DNA from: Chitinophaga barathri | GTDB lineage: Bacteria > Bacteroidota > Bacteroidia > Chitinophagales > Chitinophagaceae | Length of the DNA stretch: 64,000 bases | Reading direction: 5' to 3' | Assembly (NCBI RefSeq): GCF_003807585.1 | Contig: NZ_RMBX01000003.1 | Coordinates: 1 to 64,000, forward strand | Shown: piece by piece, positions 25,401 through 32,610 of the stretch | How the letters are laid out: each line of letters opens with the position of its first letter | How positions within the stretch are numbered: the stretch's first letter is position 1 | Position numbers and translations under genes: made by a program | Notes under the pieces: model-generated | Told to the model about the DNA's origin: nothing | The model's database searches: none | The model's input: the letters and a program-made list of their open reading frames with translations, nothing else

Positions 25401-25849
25401 TCGCCGTTCAGGTCTTCCAGCCATTTGTTCCTGTCGCTGTTTTCGGGGGATAATTCCTTGTGCAGGAAAGCGCGGCGGTCTTCCACCGTTTGCAGGCTGA
25501 TGGAGGGTATCTCCCAGTCGCGGTGGCCGCGGATGTCGAACTCGGAGTGTTTCTGACGGTTCGTGGTCGTGTAATACAACCTTCCCTGGTCATCGATATC
25601 AATGGCGATCGGTGAGATCACGAGGGAATCGATGCCCCAGAGTTTGAGCGTGAGGCCTTCGGCCAGTTCCGGTTTTACGGAAGCGGTGATCGAATCGGCA
25701 AAACGCGCGGTAAAGGAGGAATCCATCAGTTTGATGCGCCTGTCCTCAGCGGTCGGCTGTTTGCAACCGGGCAGGCATGCGGCCGCTATCGGCAATGAAA
25801 GAAGAAAGAGAGCGTGTAGTTTTCTGTGCAACGTGGAGCTTTGTACCAT
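22427..25849 (-). CDS. Giant membrane-bound dehydrogenase-like / HEAT / cytochrome c fusion
   Basis: 1140 residues from the ATG at 25849 (MVQSSTLHRK), chosen because it gives a lipoprotein signal with lipobox LPGC; the frame is open 23 codons further up. The first ~480 residues form a beta-propeller of the PQQ/sorbosone dehydrogenase-like type (TIGR02604-like), with EF-hand-like DLNGDSSHDW, DINGDGVAD and DKNKDGIADE loops that could bind calcium. Next come ~450 residues of HEAT repeats. The C-terminus is a c-type cytochrome domain with heme motif CMKCH near residue 1019 and a distal SSMPDM methionine. This arrangement is known mainly from Planctomycetes and Verrucomicrobia and is found in Bacteroidota. 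It probably oxidises a sugar-like substrate outside the inner membrane; the substrate is unknown. Confidence 0.9.
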   Translation of the reverse strand: MVQSSTLHRKLHALFLLSLPIAAACLPGCKQPTAEDRRIKLMDSSFTARFADSITASVKPELAEGLTLKLWGIDSLVISPIAIDIDDQGRLYYTTTNRQKHSEFDIRGHRDWEIPSISLQTVEDRRAFLHKELSPENSDRNKWLEDLNGDSSHDWRDLTIEKDNVFRLEDINGDGVADQSQLVVDDFNNEVDDVAGGVLADGDDLYVAIAPDLWKMKDKNKDGIADEKISLSHGYGIHVGFSGHGMSGVEMGPDGRIYWQIGDIGFNGTGPDGQKWEHPNSGVIARSNPDGSDFEVFAYGNRNTHEFVFDEYGNLISEDNDGDHPGEKERLVYVVNGADIGWRSNWQYGKYRDPLNNSYKVWMEEKMYLPRWEGQAAYILPCIANFVSGPAGMVYNPGTALSPEYKNTFFIAEFVGSPFSSGIHSFKLNAKGAGFELGDHKKVLGGVLPTGLDFGPDGALYVADWIEGWDTHNYGRIWKLDHKDAAGTAIRNEVKTLLAADFSSRKETDLGKLLSSPDMRVRMKAQFELVKRGEKGAELFKQALQPGDNQLSRIHAIWGISQLARKDKQYATALLPLLKDADPEIRAQAAKWLGDIKYREAGAALIPVLKDTASRARFFAAEALGRIQYEPAIQPIIAMLELNNDEDVYLRHAGSLALARIGKAEPVIALSKSPSRAVRIAAVVALRRMSHPGIAVFLQDQDEFIVTETARAINDDLSIKDALPALAGLLNTTNFTNEALLRRVISANLRVGNEAALQALTDYSLNDKNPDTMRAEAVDVIAVWAKPSVLDRVDGRLRGPVEKDPAMVAGKSAGALTALLKNKSLAVRISAAKAIRQLDIKSAAAPLLAALQSDREPSMRSESLISLVALNDPLVEKGIRHALADREKSVRVTGLDLMEKMTIPKDMIVSLLANVINTRTREEQQAAMLTLGKLPLDNSGKAIEALLDKMAAGKLGPDLYLELGEAIDSTRSGPLAARYKEISNKLSPDEVMASYASSLQGGDPNRGRQIFYRNQNAQCMKCHAYDDRGGNAGPRLNGVAKRISREQILESIISPSARLAPGFGMVTLELKDGKKISGIVHGETKNGLKIKDGLEPEKEIANADIVKKTFSPSSMPDMKAVLSKKEIRDVVSFLAEAKEE

Positions 25850-25954
25850 TGTAGATTTACTGTTTTGACGTAAGGGCTTTACAATGGTTAAAGTATAAAG
25901 AAATATGTCCAAATGCAAGAGAACCGTATCAAATACGCTTAATTTAATTCCTGT

Positions 25955-26251
25955 TTAACCGGTGATACGTTCTTCCAGCACCACGGTCACCTTATCCCCT
26001 TCCGATTTGCCGATGGCTTCGCGGAGGTCCGCTTTTACGGGCAGCTTGTGAGTACCGTCTCCCAGGGCCATAAACGAGCTGCGGAACGGATGACCGTCTA
26101 TCGTGCCGCGAACCTTTACCAGGCCACGCGTACCGAAGAACTCCACGGATCCGGGCCAAATAAGGTAAGTCCAGCCGCCTTTGGCGGCGCTTTTGAGGAG
26201 TTTGGCGGAGAATGTCCTGGGCAGGCTGGTTACTTGAATAGTGTGTGCCAT
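25955..26251 (-). CDS. DUF1905 single-domain protein
   Basis: 98 residues covering one DUF1905 domain: [40 protein letters not shown], then [20 protein letters not shown] and a closing VVLEERI. The domain is a small beta barrel often fused to YdeI/OmdA domains; its function is not known. Here it is alone. It starts [10 protein letters not shown] and lies 105 bases upstream of the large cytochrome gene on the same strand. Confidence 0.85.
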   Translation of the reverse strand: MAHTIQVTSLPRTFSAKLLKSAAKGGWTYLIWPGSVEFFGTRGLVKVRGTIDGHPFRSSFMALGDGTHKLPVKADLREAIGKSEGDKVTVVLEERITG

Positions 26252-26611
26252 AAGACGCTATTTTAGTATACCATAAAGTTATGCCGGATTATCGGGGCCG
26301 AAGCGTGGTGAAAACGACATTCTGAAGGGCGGTTTACGACATCTTTACCGGTACAAGTGAAGGAAATTCTCCATGCGGGTACCGGCGTTAGCGGAAACAA
26401 AATACAAACCGGCTGAAATACAGAAGGCTGTCCTTAAGAGACCAGGGTGAATGGGATTAGAGGCCGTATGAGGCCGGTATGAGGGAAGTATGAGGGAAGC
26501 ATAAGGGAAGTATCACCGGGTGGTCATAGGAGTATACTTGGACTTACCCCGGACTTACCCTGGACTTACCTTGGACTTACCCCGGACTTAGAAAGGCAAA
26601 AAATGCAGTTT
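26252..26611. other. 360-base gene-free region with 11-nt repeats
   Basis: No ORF is supported. The left half (26252-26460) shows nothing recognisable apart from the presumed promoter of the DUF1905 gene. The right half is occupied by the degenerate 11-nt repeats listed separately. It separates two minus-strand genes, so the repeats lie just downstream of the VOC gene. Confidence 0.7.
26464..26590. repeat. Degenerate 11-nt tandem repeats, two blocks
   Basis: Block one, 26464-26517: ccgtatgagg (10 nt), then ccggtatgagg, gaagtatgagg, gaagcataagg and gaagtatcacc. Block two, 26540-26590: ggacttacccc, ggacttaccct, ggacttacctt, ggacttacccc and a partial ggactta. The two blocks have different units but the same 11-base period, separated by 22 bases (two periods), so the whole stretch stays in phase. 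Not a CRISPR: there are no spacers. Confidence 0.9.
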
Positions 26612-27028
26612 TTATGCTTTTTTCGCCGCGAGCACCGCGAGATAATGCGCGTTATACATTACGCCCAGTATATTCCCGAAAGGGTCTATTACGGAAGCGG
26701 TCACAAAACCTTCACCACGTTTGGTCACAGGCTCGTATTCCTTCCCACCATGAGCCAGTAGCCTGGCAAACGCTGCGTCCACATCGTCCACATGCCAGTA
26801 AGTGACGGAGCCGCCCGGCCCGGGAGCCATGGCTTTGGGAGCGTAAGCCGCGTCTATGATGCCGAATTCGTGCTGGTAGTCTCCGATGCGGAATTCGATG
26901 TAGCCGGGCACTTCGAAGTAAGGTTTCACGCCAAATAATTCGGTGTACCATTCCTTGGCGGCATCCAGGTCCGCCGCATAAAAGCTGATGTTTGCAAGGC
27001 CGCGTAAGGGGTGTTGTGTCTTGGGCAT
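26612..27028 (-). CDS. VOC-superfamily (glyoxalase-like) protein
   Basis: 138 residues with the vicinal oxygen chelate pattern of paired beta-alpha-beta-beta-beta modules: LANISFYAADLDAAKEWYTE at the start, YIEFRIGDYQHEFGI, then VTYWHVDDVDAAFARLLAHG and VIDPFGNILGVMYN at the end. Metal-ligand positions are suggested by the His in the second strand set and the C-terminal residues, but no substrate can be named. It lies 111 bases downstream of the ECF41-like sigma gene, on the same strand, and may be its target or partner. Confidence 0.88.
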   Translation of the reverse strand: MPKTQHPLRGLANISFYAADLDAAKEWYTELFGVKPYFEVPGYIEFRIGDYQHEFGIIDAAYAPKAMAPGPGGSVTYWHVDDVDAAFARLLAHGGKEYEPVTKRGEGFVTASVIDPFGNILGVMYNAHYLAVLAAKKA

Positions 27029-27139
27029 ATAGTTTCTGTTTTTGTTAGGTCAAAGATAAAACCAGGGTTTGACAGCCTTATGTCAGCAGGAACCGGGCCG
27101 GTTCTATTTATTTTTAACAAAAAAGCCGGTGATGAACAA

Positions 27140-27982
27140 CTATATCGTGATCCGCTTCAGTTTCTCCGGATCTATAATGGAGTTGATCTGCATGATCATA
27201 CCTGTTTCCGGTGAAATGTCGAATACCTGGCAGGACGCGAGCCGGTCGCCGTCGTAGAACAGGAAAGCGGGCTGGTGATTGATCCCGGTGATTTTGATAG
27301 TGTTTGCCGTTTGATAGGTATGATAAACGTAAGCGAGCAGTTCCGCCACTTCGGTAAAGCCGGTGCATATTTTGCGTACCACGTTGATCTTCCCGCCGCT
27401 GTCCGCATAAAAGGCAATGTCTTCCGCCAGCAGGCCTTCCAGCTTTTCCATATTCCGGCCCCGGATGGCGTCTATGTAATTTTGCAGCATGGCATTGGTG
27501 CGTTCGCTGCGGATGCTCATCTCCGGTGTTTCGCTGGGTTTGAACAGTTTTGTTTTGGCCCTGCTGAGCAGTTTGCGGGAATGTTCTTCTGTTATGTCCA
27601 GTATACCGGCGATTTCATCGTGCGGATAGTCGAAACTTTCTTTGAGGATAAACACCGCGCGTTCTTTAGCATTCAGTTTTTCCAGCAGCACCAGCAGTGA
27701 ATAAGACAGGATATCTTTCAGATGCACATTCGCGTCCGCGGATTCTGTGGCCACCGGCTCAGGCAGCCACACTTCCGGTTGTACGGCCAGTTTTCGGCGG
27801 TTTTTCCGGTTGATGGAAAGGTTTATCACGCTCCTGATGAGATAAGCCTTTTCGTTTTCAATCCCCTCGCGCGCATCGGTGTAATATTTCGTCAGCACAT
27901 CCTGGATCACGTCCTGCGCATCTTCGGCGGAGCCGAGAATATTGTATGCGTAAGGGAAAAGAATTTTCTGGTAGTCTTTCAC
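27140..27982 (-). CDS. ECF41/SigJ-like sigma factor with SnoaL-type C-terminal domain
   Basis: 280 residues. The N-terminal ~160 carry sigma region 2 (LFPYAYNILGSAEDAQDVIQ, KAYLIRSVINLSINRKNRRK) and region 4 (LNAKERAVFILKESFDYPHD, EIAGILDITEEHSRKLLSRA). The last ~110 residues (NYIDAIRGRNMEKLEGLLAE, VFDISPETGMIMQINSIIDP) form a SnoaL/NTF2-like domain. In ECF41 and SigJ groups this fused domain takes the place of a separate anti-sigma factor and controls activity. No anti-sigma gene is adjacent here, in keeping with that. ECF41 genes usually sit beside a small oxidoreductase or similar target; here the nearest candidate is the VOC gene. Confidence 0.88.
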   Translation of the reverse strand: MKDYQKILFPYAYNILGSAEDAQDVIQDVLTKYYTDAREGIENEKAYLIRSVINLSINRKNRRKLAVQPEVWLPEPVATESADANVHLKDILSYSLLVLLEKLNAKERAVFILKESFDYPHDEIAGILDITEEHSRKLLSRAKTKLFKPSETPEMSIRSERTNAMLQNYIDAIRGRNMEKLEGLLAEDIAFYADSGGKINVVRKICTGFTEVAELLAYVYHTYQTANTIKITGINHQPAFLFYDGDRLASCQVFDISPETGMIMQINSIIDPEKLKRITI

Positions 27983-28168
27983 AGTTTCATTTTTTAAAAC
28001 AGCATGTCAAAGGTAATGATAAAGGCAACCCGCGGGCCATGCTGAGGGGAGGCCATTACCGCAATGCGGCGCGTGACGGGAAATGAAAGTTTTTTCAAAA
28101 AACTTTGGAGAGGGCCCGTTTTGGGAAGGAAAACAAAGGACAGAACCTTCATTTCGGTAAATTCGTTT

Positions 28169-28906
28169 ATGCAACAGAACAAATACGACGACCCGTCCTT
28201 TTTCGAAAATTACAGCCGGCTGCCCCGCTCCACGGCCGGGCTGGAAGGGGCCGGGGAATGGCCCGTATTCAGCGCCATGCTGCCGCCTCTTGCAGGAAAA
28301 ACCGTACTGGACCTCGGTTGCGGTTATGGCTGGCATTGCCGGTATGCGAGGGAGCAGGGTGCGAAACATGTGACAGGTGTGGACATTTCCGCCAAAATGA
28401 TTGAACTGGCCACCAGCAGCACAAGCGATCCCGCTATTGAATACCTTAGGATGGCGGTCGAAGACATCAGCTTTGAGCCCGGCAGTTTTGATGTAGTGAT
28501 CAGTTCGCTGACCCTGCATTATATTCAAAACCTCGGTGCTGTCACCGGCAAAGTATTCCAGTGCCTCCGGCCCGGCGGATCTTTTGTATTCTCGGTGGAG
28601 CATCCCATATTCACCTCCAGGCCCGAGCAGGACTGGCATTACGGCCCAAACGGGGAACGGCTGCATTGGCCGCTGGATCATTACCAGTCCGAAGGGCTGC
28701 GCCATACGCATTTCCTGGACAGCGACGATGTGATCAAATACCATAGAACCGTTTCCACTTATATCAATACGCTTACAGATGCGGGATTCCGCATCAAAAA
28801 ACTGGCGGAGCCCGGTCCGGCACCGGAAGTGCTGGCCAGGTACCCTGAAATGAAAGATGAAAACCGCCGCCCGATCTTTTTGCTGGCGGCCGCGGATAAA
28901 ACGTAA
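28169..28906 (+). CDS. Class I SAM-dependent methyltransferase
   Basis: 245 residues from ATG 28169 (MQQNKYDDPSFF); an upstream in-frame start at 28064 would add 35 poorly conserved residues that overlap the promoter region. Motif I is VLDLGCGYGWHCRYA, motif II VTGVDISAKMI, and the post-motif DVVISSLTLHYIQN and FSVEHPIFTS are those of small-molecule methyltransferases annotated as class I Rossmann enzymes. Cytoplasmic. Acceptor unknown. Divergent from the ECF41-like sigma gene. Confidence 0.9.
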   Translation: MQQNKYDDPSFFENYSRLPRSTAGLEGAGEWPVFSAMLPPLAGKTVLDLGCGYGWHCRYAREQGAKHVTGVDISAKMIELATSSTSDPAIEYLRMAVEDISFEPGSFDVVISSLTLHYIQNLGAVTGKVFQCLRPGGSFVFSVEHPIFTSRPEQDWHYGPNGERLHWPLDHYQSEGLRHTHFLDSDDVIKYHRTVSTYINTLTDAGFRIKKLAEPGPAPEVLARYPEMKDENRRPIFLLAAADKT

Positions 28907-29074
28907 AAGTTTCCCCGGCTCATGGCCGAAATTCTACAACCCGTTGGATTTTTCTATGCGGGCAGCTCCCCTCCCGGCATCTTTGCCGGAAACGAACCAC
29001 CCATGCTGATAATCATGATCGTACTTGCGCTGAGGCGGATACTGGCAAAACAGAAAAATGCCTGAAACAGCCGT

Positions 29075-29878
29075 TTAAAGGCGCGCTTCCACAGCCAGGA
29101 GGTACAGCTGCATACCCCGGCCTTCATTGGCCAGCCATGCATCGTAAGCAATAATAGCCGCCTGCCTTTCAGCCTCGGTGATGTAATTGTCTTTCACCAG
29201 CTGGTGGCCGCGGGTTTCGGCCACTTCCGCCCATATCCGCGCTTTGCTGACGAAATGGGCGTCGCTCCTTTGGGTGAGCTCCAAATGCGGTTCCGTGGTG
29301 ATGGCTGAAAAGCCCAATGCGGTGAACATATCGTGGAGATGGTCCGCCACCTGGTTATCAAAACCGGCGTCTTTCCGCCATTGCAGGAATGCGTCGTAAA
29401 ACCGCCGCATTTCCGGCGGCGGCGCAGGGTCCCAGGTTATTTTCTCATGGTTGTAATCGAGGATGGCCAGTACACCGGTCTCCTTCAGCAGCCCTTTCAT
29501 TTTCTGTAATACCTCAAGCGGATTGGCCAGCCATTGCAGCACCCGGGCAGCCGTCACGATATCATACCGTTCTCCTTCATCAAATGTATGGACGTCCGCT
29601 ACTTTGAATACCAGGCCGGGAACATCCCTATAGTTTGCCTGCGCCTGCGCGATCAGCGCTTCGCCGGGATCGATGCCGGTCACTTTGCCGCCGGGGCCGG
29701 CGATCTCAGCCATGCCTTTTGTAATGGAGCCTGAGCCGCAGCCAACGTCCAACACATGTTTGCCGGGTTGCAGGTATTTGAGGAGGTTTTTATTGTCGGC
29801 TACCAGCGTTCTTTTATCCAGCACCTTTTGTGTGCCTTCCGGCATCCGCGCCCTGTCTGTTGCGATATTATCCGCCAT
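29075..29878 (-). CDS. SAM-dependent methyltransferase (UbiE-like)
   Basis: 267 residues. Motif I is HVLDVGCGSGSITKGMAEIA, followed by VTGIDPGEALIAQAQA, DIVTAARVLQWLANPLEVLQ and LAILDYNHEKI. This is the Methyltransf_11/25 type used on quinones, arsenic or small metabolites; the acceptor is not readable. It follows the esterase gene by six bases on the same strand, so the two are probably one operon. The start MADNIATDRAR is supported by that spacing. Confidence 0.9.
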   Translation of the reverse strand: MADNIATDRARMPEGTQKVLDKRTLVADNKNLLKYLQPGKHVLDVGCGSGSITKGMAEIAGPGGKVTGIDPGEALIAQAQANYRDVPGLVFKVADVHTFDEGERYDIVTAARVLQWLANPLEVLQKMKGLLKETGVLAILDYNHEKITWDPAPPPEMRRFYDAFLQWRKDAGFDNQVADHLHDMFTALGFSAITTEPHLELTQRSDAHFVSKARIWAEVAETRGHQLVKDNYITEAERQAAIIAYDAWLANEGRGMQLYLLAVEARL

Positions 29879-29884
29879 TTCTCT

Positions 29885-30823
29885 TTATTTTATTTTCCTG
29901 AAACGTTGTACATCATTCGTGCGGAGGGTAAAACCGTCTTTTCCAAATTCCACATCCATCGGCTCGTTTTCCGACCAGAAAAATTTCGTTTCGGTAGCGG
30001 GCTTCAGCGGTAGCGTATGTCTGCCTGTATTGGCCTGTAAAACGCCGTTTGCCAGGCTGATCTGTACCGTGTCCTTGCCGTTCACATACCGGCCGGTGTG
30101 GGAGGCCAGCTGTTTTTCGCTAAGCGTAATGGCTTTGAACCGGTGGCGGCTGTGGGAAAGCAGCCAGGTATAAAGGCTGTCGTTGTTATAGGTTTCCGTC
30201 CAGCTGTCGTGGCCGGCTTCGGGATATACGGTGAACTTTACTTCAGGATTAAGAGGCTTTAGCGCGGTGATCATATTTTCACTGGCGGACAGCGGCACTA
30301 CATTGTCCTTCGCGCCATGAAAACACCATACGGGCGTATACCGCAGCTTCCAGGCTGCATCCGGCTGCCCGCCGCCGCAAATGGGCGCGATGGCTGCGAA
30401 CGCTCCCGGGTGTTTGGCGGCCAGCGCCCAGGTGCCAAAGCCGCCCATGCTCAGGCCGGTGAGATATACCCTGTCCTGGTCCACCCGGTATTTACCTGCG
30501 ATATCGCGCAGCATGCCGAACAACTGTTCAGGGTCCCAGCCGTTACCGCCGGATTGCGGACTTACCACGATGAAAGGGAATTTTTTCCCGGCTTCCACCA
30601 GTTTGGGAAGGCCATGTACTTTTACTTTATTCAGGTCATTCCCGCTTTCGCCGGAACCATGGAGGAACAATACCAGCGGCCACTTCTTCGCGGTATCCGC
30701 GGCATATCCTTCAGGGAGGGCCAGCAGGTAGTTGATTTCGAGGGTGAATTTACCGGGCGTCTGTTGCGCGCGGGCCTGTATGAGGGTGAACAGGAGAATA
30801 ACAAGGGACAATGTCTTTTTCAT
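29885..30823 (-). CDS. Secreted alpha/beta hydrolase esterase (prolyl-oligopeptidase-like)
   Basis: 312 residues with a signal peptide (MKKTLSLVILLFTLIQARAQ). The catalytic parts are LVLFLHGSGESGNDLNKV (oxyanion hole), the nucleophile Ser in YLTGLSMGGFGTWALA, an acid in CFHGAKDNVVP and His in YPEAGHDSWTE. A short C-terminal beta segment (about 235-312) follows. The type is carboxylesterase or feruloyl-esterase-like, acting in the periplasm or outside. It is the first gene of a pair with the methyltransferase. Confidence 0.88.
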   Translation of the reverse strand: MKKTLSLVILLFTLIQARAQQTPGKFTLEINYLLALPEGYAADTAKKWPLVLFLHGSGESGNDLNKVKVHGLPKLVEAGKKFPFIVVSPQSGGNGWDPEQLFGMLRDIAGKYRVDQDRVYLTGLSMGGFGTWALAAKHPGAFAAIAPICGGGQPDAAWKLRYTPVWCFHGAKDNVVPLSASENMITALKPLNPEVKFTVYPEAGHDSWTETYNNDSLYTWLLSHSRHRFKAITLSEKQLASHTGRYVNGKDTVQISLANGVLQANTGRHTLPLKPATETKFFWSENEPMDVEFGKDGFTLRTNDVQRFRKIK

Positions 30824-30900
30824 GACATTGAATTTACTAAAATAAACGGATCAGCCCTGCTTTCTTACCTACCTGGTAAGTATCACGATCAGCTGCCCGG

Positions 30901-31380
30901 TCATTTCCAGGGCTGGTAAAACTTCTCTTTCCTGGCAAGCCGCAGCATAGCTTTAGCCAGCCGGCTCACACGTGTTTCTTCGCGTTTGGCGCCATACACC
31001 CAGGTAACATAATACCCCTGCTCCGTTTCCGAAAGGGACGAAAAAAACGTCTGTGCTTCGGGATCGTATTCGAGGCATTCTTTCATTTCGGCGGGGATCA
31101 GCAATGGGTCATTGTCGTGGTAAAGAATGATATGCACCTTCTCCCCTGCTTTTTTCCATATCTTTTTCCTGATCTCGGCTTTTACGGGCAGGAACAATTC
31201 TCCGCCGCCCAACGGCATCAGGTGCGCTTTGGATATCTCATAACCGTCTATGGTCCCTTTTACCCTGAAGAGGCCGAAGAGTACCTTGCCGTGCGGTATT
31301 TCGGGGATGCGTGCGTAAGTCCAGCCGCCTTTTCCGGGGAAACGTTCGAGGAGATATACTTTATTCGTCAATGGTTCCAT
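30901..31380 (-). CDS. DUF1905 plus YdeI/OmdA-like protein
   Basis: 159 residues. The first ~90 form a DUF1905 domain (GKGGWTYARIPEI, VKGTIDGYEISKAHLMPLGG, FLPVKAEIRKKIWKKAG) and the last ~60 the helical OmdA (bacteriocin-protection, YdeI-like) part with TWVYGAKREETRVSRLAKAM. Function of the family is unclear. Compared with the DUF1905 protein at 25955-26251 this is the fused form, so the window holds both arrangements. It lies 15 bases downstream of the GyrI-like gene and is probably cotranscribed with it. Confidence 0.85.
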   Translation of the reverse strand: MEPLTNKVYLLERFPGKGGWTYARIPEIPHGKVLFGLFRVKGTIDGYEISKAHLMPLGGGELFLPVKAEIRKKIWKKAGEKVHIILYHDNDPLLIPAEMKECLEYDPEAQTFFSSLSETEQGYYVTWVYGAKREETRVSRLAKAMLRLARKEKFYQPWK

Positions 31381-31395
31381 CCGGGCAAATATAAT

Positions 31396-31806
31396 TTATT
31401 CCGCCAGCCTGATCATACATTTTACATCCTTGTCGCTGGTGTACCATTCCACGCAATACCCCTGCGGATCAAGGTCTTCCCGCTCCAGTATTTCATTGAA
31501 AGTATGGCCGATGGCGGTAAGGTCTTTCATATAATCGTGGATGTCCACGGCGGCGTATTTCCCTTTTTTCAGCACCAGCGATTCCAGCTTCAGTTTGTCG
31601 AACTCACCCGGCTCCAGCTCCGTGGCCGCGGCACGGTAAACGATGCCTCCGCCGCCTTCGGGCCGCGAAATGCCCAGGTATTTCCTGTTCCTTGAAAAAG
31701 GCACCATCGAATGCAGTTTTTCATGTGCGTCTTTGATACCGTCCGGGAAAGAAGAAGCGGTTACGTAAAAGGCTTTGATATCCTTATCGACAGTAAAGGT
31801 TTCCAT
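31396..31806 (-). CDS. GyrI-like effector-binding-domain protein
   Basis: 136 residues. The second half (YRAAATELEPGEFDKLKLES, KGKYAAVDIHDYMKDL, TFNEILEREDLDPQGYCVEW, CMIRLAE) fits the GyrI-like/AraC effector-binding fold, a small-molecule-binding module here without any DNA-binding domain. Such single-domain proteins bind hydrophobic or cationic compounds or act as small hydrolases. Upstream partner of the DUF1905/OmdA gene (15 bases). Confidence 0.8.
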   Translation of the reverse strand: METFTVDKDIKAFYVTASSFPDGIKDAHEKLHSMVPFSRNRKYLGISRPEGGGGIVYRAAATELEPGEFDKLKLESLVLKKGKYAAVDIHDYMKDLTAIGHTFNEILEREDLDPQGYCVEWYTSDKDVKCMIRLAE

Positions 31807-31911
31807 CGTGCAAATGTTTGATGTAAATGTATCATTGTACAGCGAATGACCCAGGGGCCGAAGGAGACAATTAAAGGGGTGTATTGTGACAGCGTTTCAA
31901 CATTCGTTGGG

Positions 31912-32418
31912 TTATTTTCCGTAAGCGGCGCGGAGTTTGTTCAGGTCCAGTTTTTTGGAGCTCAGCACTTCTTTGGTCACTCTTGATAATGCTTCCTTGT
32001 CTTCGGTCTGCATCATCTCCGTCAGTTCCAGGGGCACTACCTGCCAGGATACGCCGAACTTATCCTTCAGCCAGCCGCACATCTGCGATTCAGCAGGGCC
32101 ACCCTCGGTGAGTTTGTCCCAGTAATAATCCACTTCTTCCTGGCTGTCGCAATTGATCACGAAAGAGATCGCCTCGTTGAACTGGAAATACGGGCCGCCA
32201 TTCAGTGCAAGGAACTCCTGCCCTGCCAGGTAAAATTCCTGGGTCATCAATGTGCCCGCAGGTATTTTGTGTATCTCAAACCCTTCTTCACCATAATAAG
32301 AAGAGCGGCCTTTTTTACCGTCTTTGAAAATGGTCATGTAAAAGTTGATCGCTTCTTCCGCGTTCATTGTAAACCAGAGATTGGGGGTGATCTTTTGTGT
32401 GCCTATTCTCTTTTCCAT
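31912..32418 (-). CDS. PhnB-like VOC-family protein
   Basis: 168 residues with PhnB/YjdN-like features: ITPNLWFTMNAEEAINFYMT at the start, EFLALNGGPYFQFNEAISF in the middle, then DYYWDKLTEGG and GWLKDKFGVSWQVVP. This subgroup was once annotated as 3-demethylubiquinone methyltransferase but consists of VOC proteins without a SAM motif. Substrate unknown. A perfect -7 box lies 41-48 bases upstream. Confidence 0.88.
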   Translation of the reverse strand: MEKRIGTQKITPNLWFTMNAEEAINFYMTIFKDGKKGRSSYYGEEGFEIHKIPAGTLMTQEFYLAGQEFLALNGGPYFQFNEAISFVINCDSQEEVDYYWDKLTEGGPAESQMCGWLKDKFGVSWQVVPLELTEMMQTEDKEALSRVTKEVLSSKKLDLNKLRAAYGK

Positions 32419-32458
32419 GTTGAATGTTTTTTAGAATTATTTACTGAGGTTGCTGATA

Positions 32459-32466
32459 CAAAAGTA
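32459..32466 (-). promoter_or_regulatory. Putative -7 box for the PhnB-like gene
   Basis: Read on the minus strand, tacttttg fits TAnnTTTG exactly, 41 bases before the ATG at 32418. No clear -33 partner was seen. Confidence 0.35.
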
Positions 32467-32610
32467 ATCCGGGTATTTTACTCAGATGGGGTGTATCCAC
32501 GACTTTTGAAGGGTCGTTTACGACAATCGGCGAATCTGGCAGGAATTGAGTACATTCATTCCCGAATTAACCCGTACTTCCTTATTCCTTAACCCTCAAA
32601 TCTCAGACCA

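Noticed and set aside
26464-26590. CRISPR array
   Set aside because: Units are 11 bases, degenerate and adjacent with no spacers, and no cas genes are near.
28954-29151. Short hydrophobic ORF between the two methyltransferase genes
   Set aside because: It overlaps the end of the downstream methyltransferase, shows no start context, and its composition is not protein-like.
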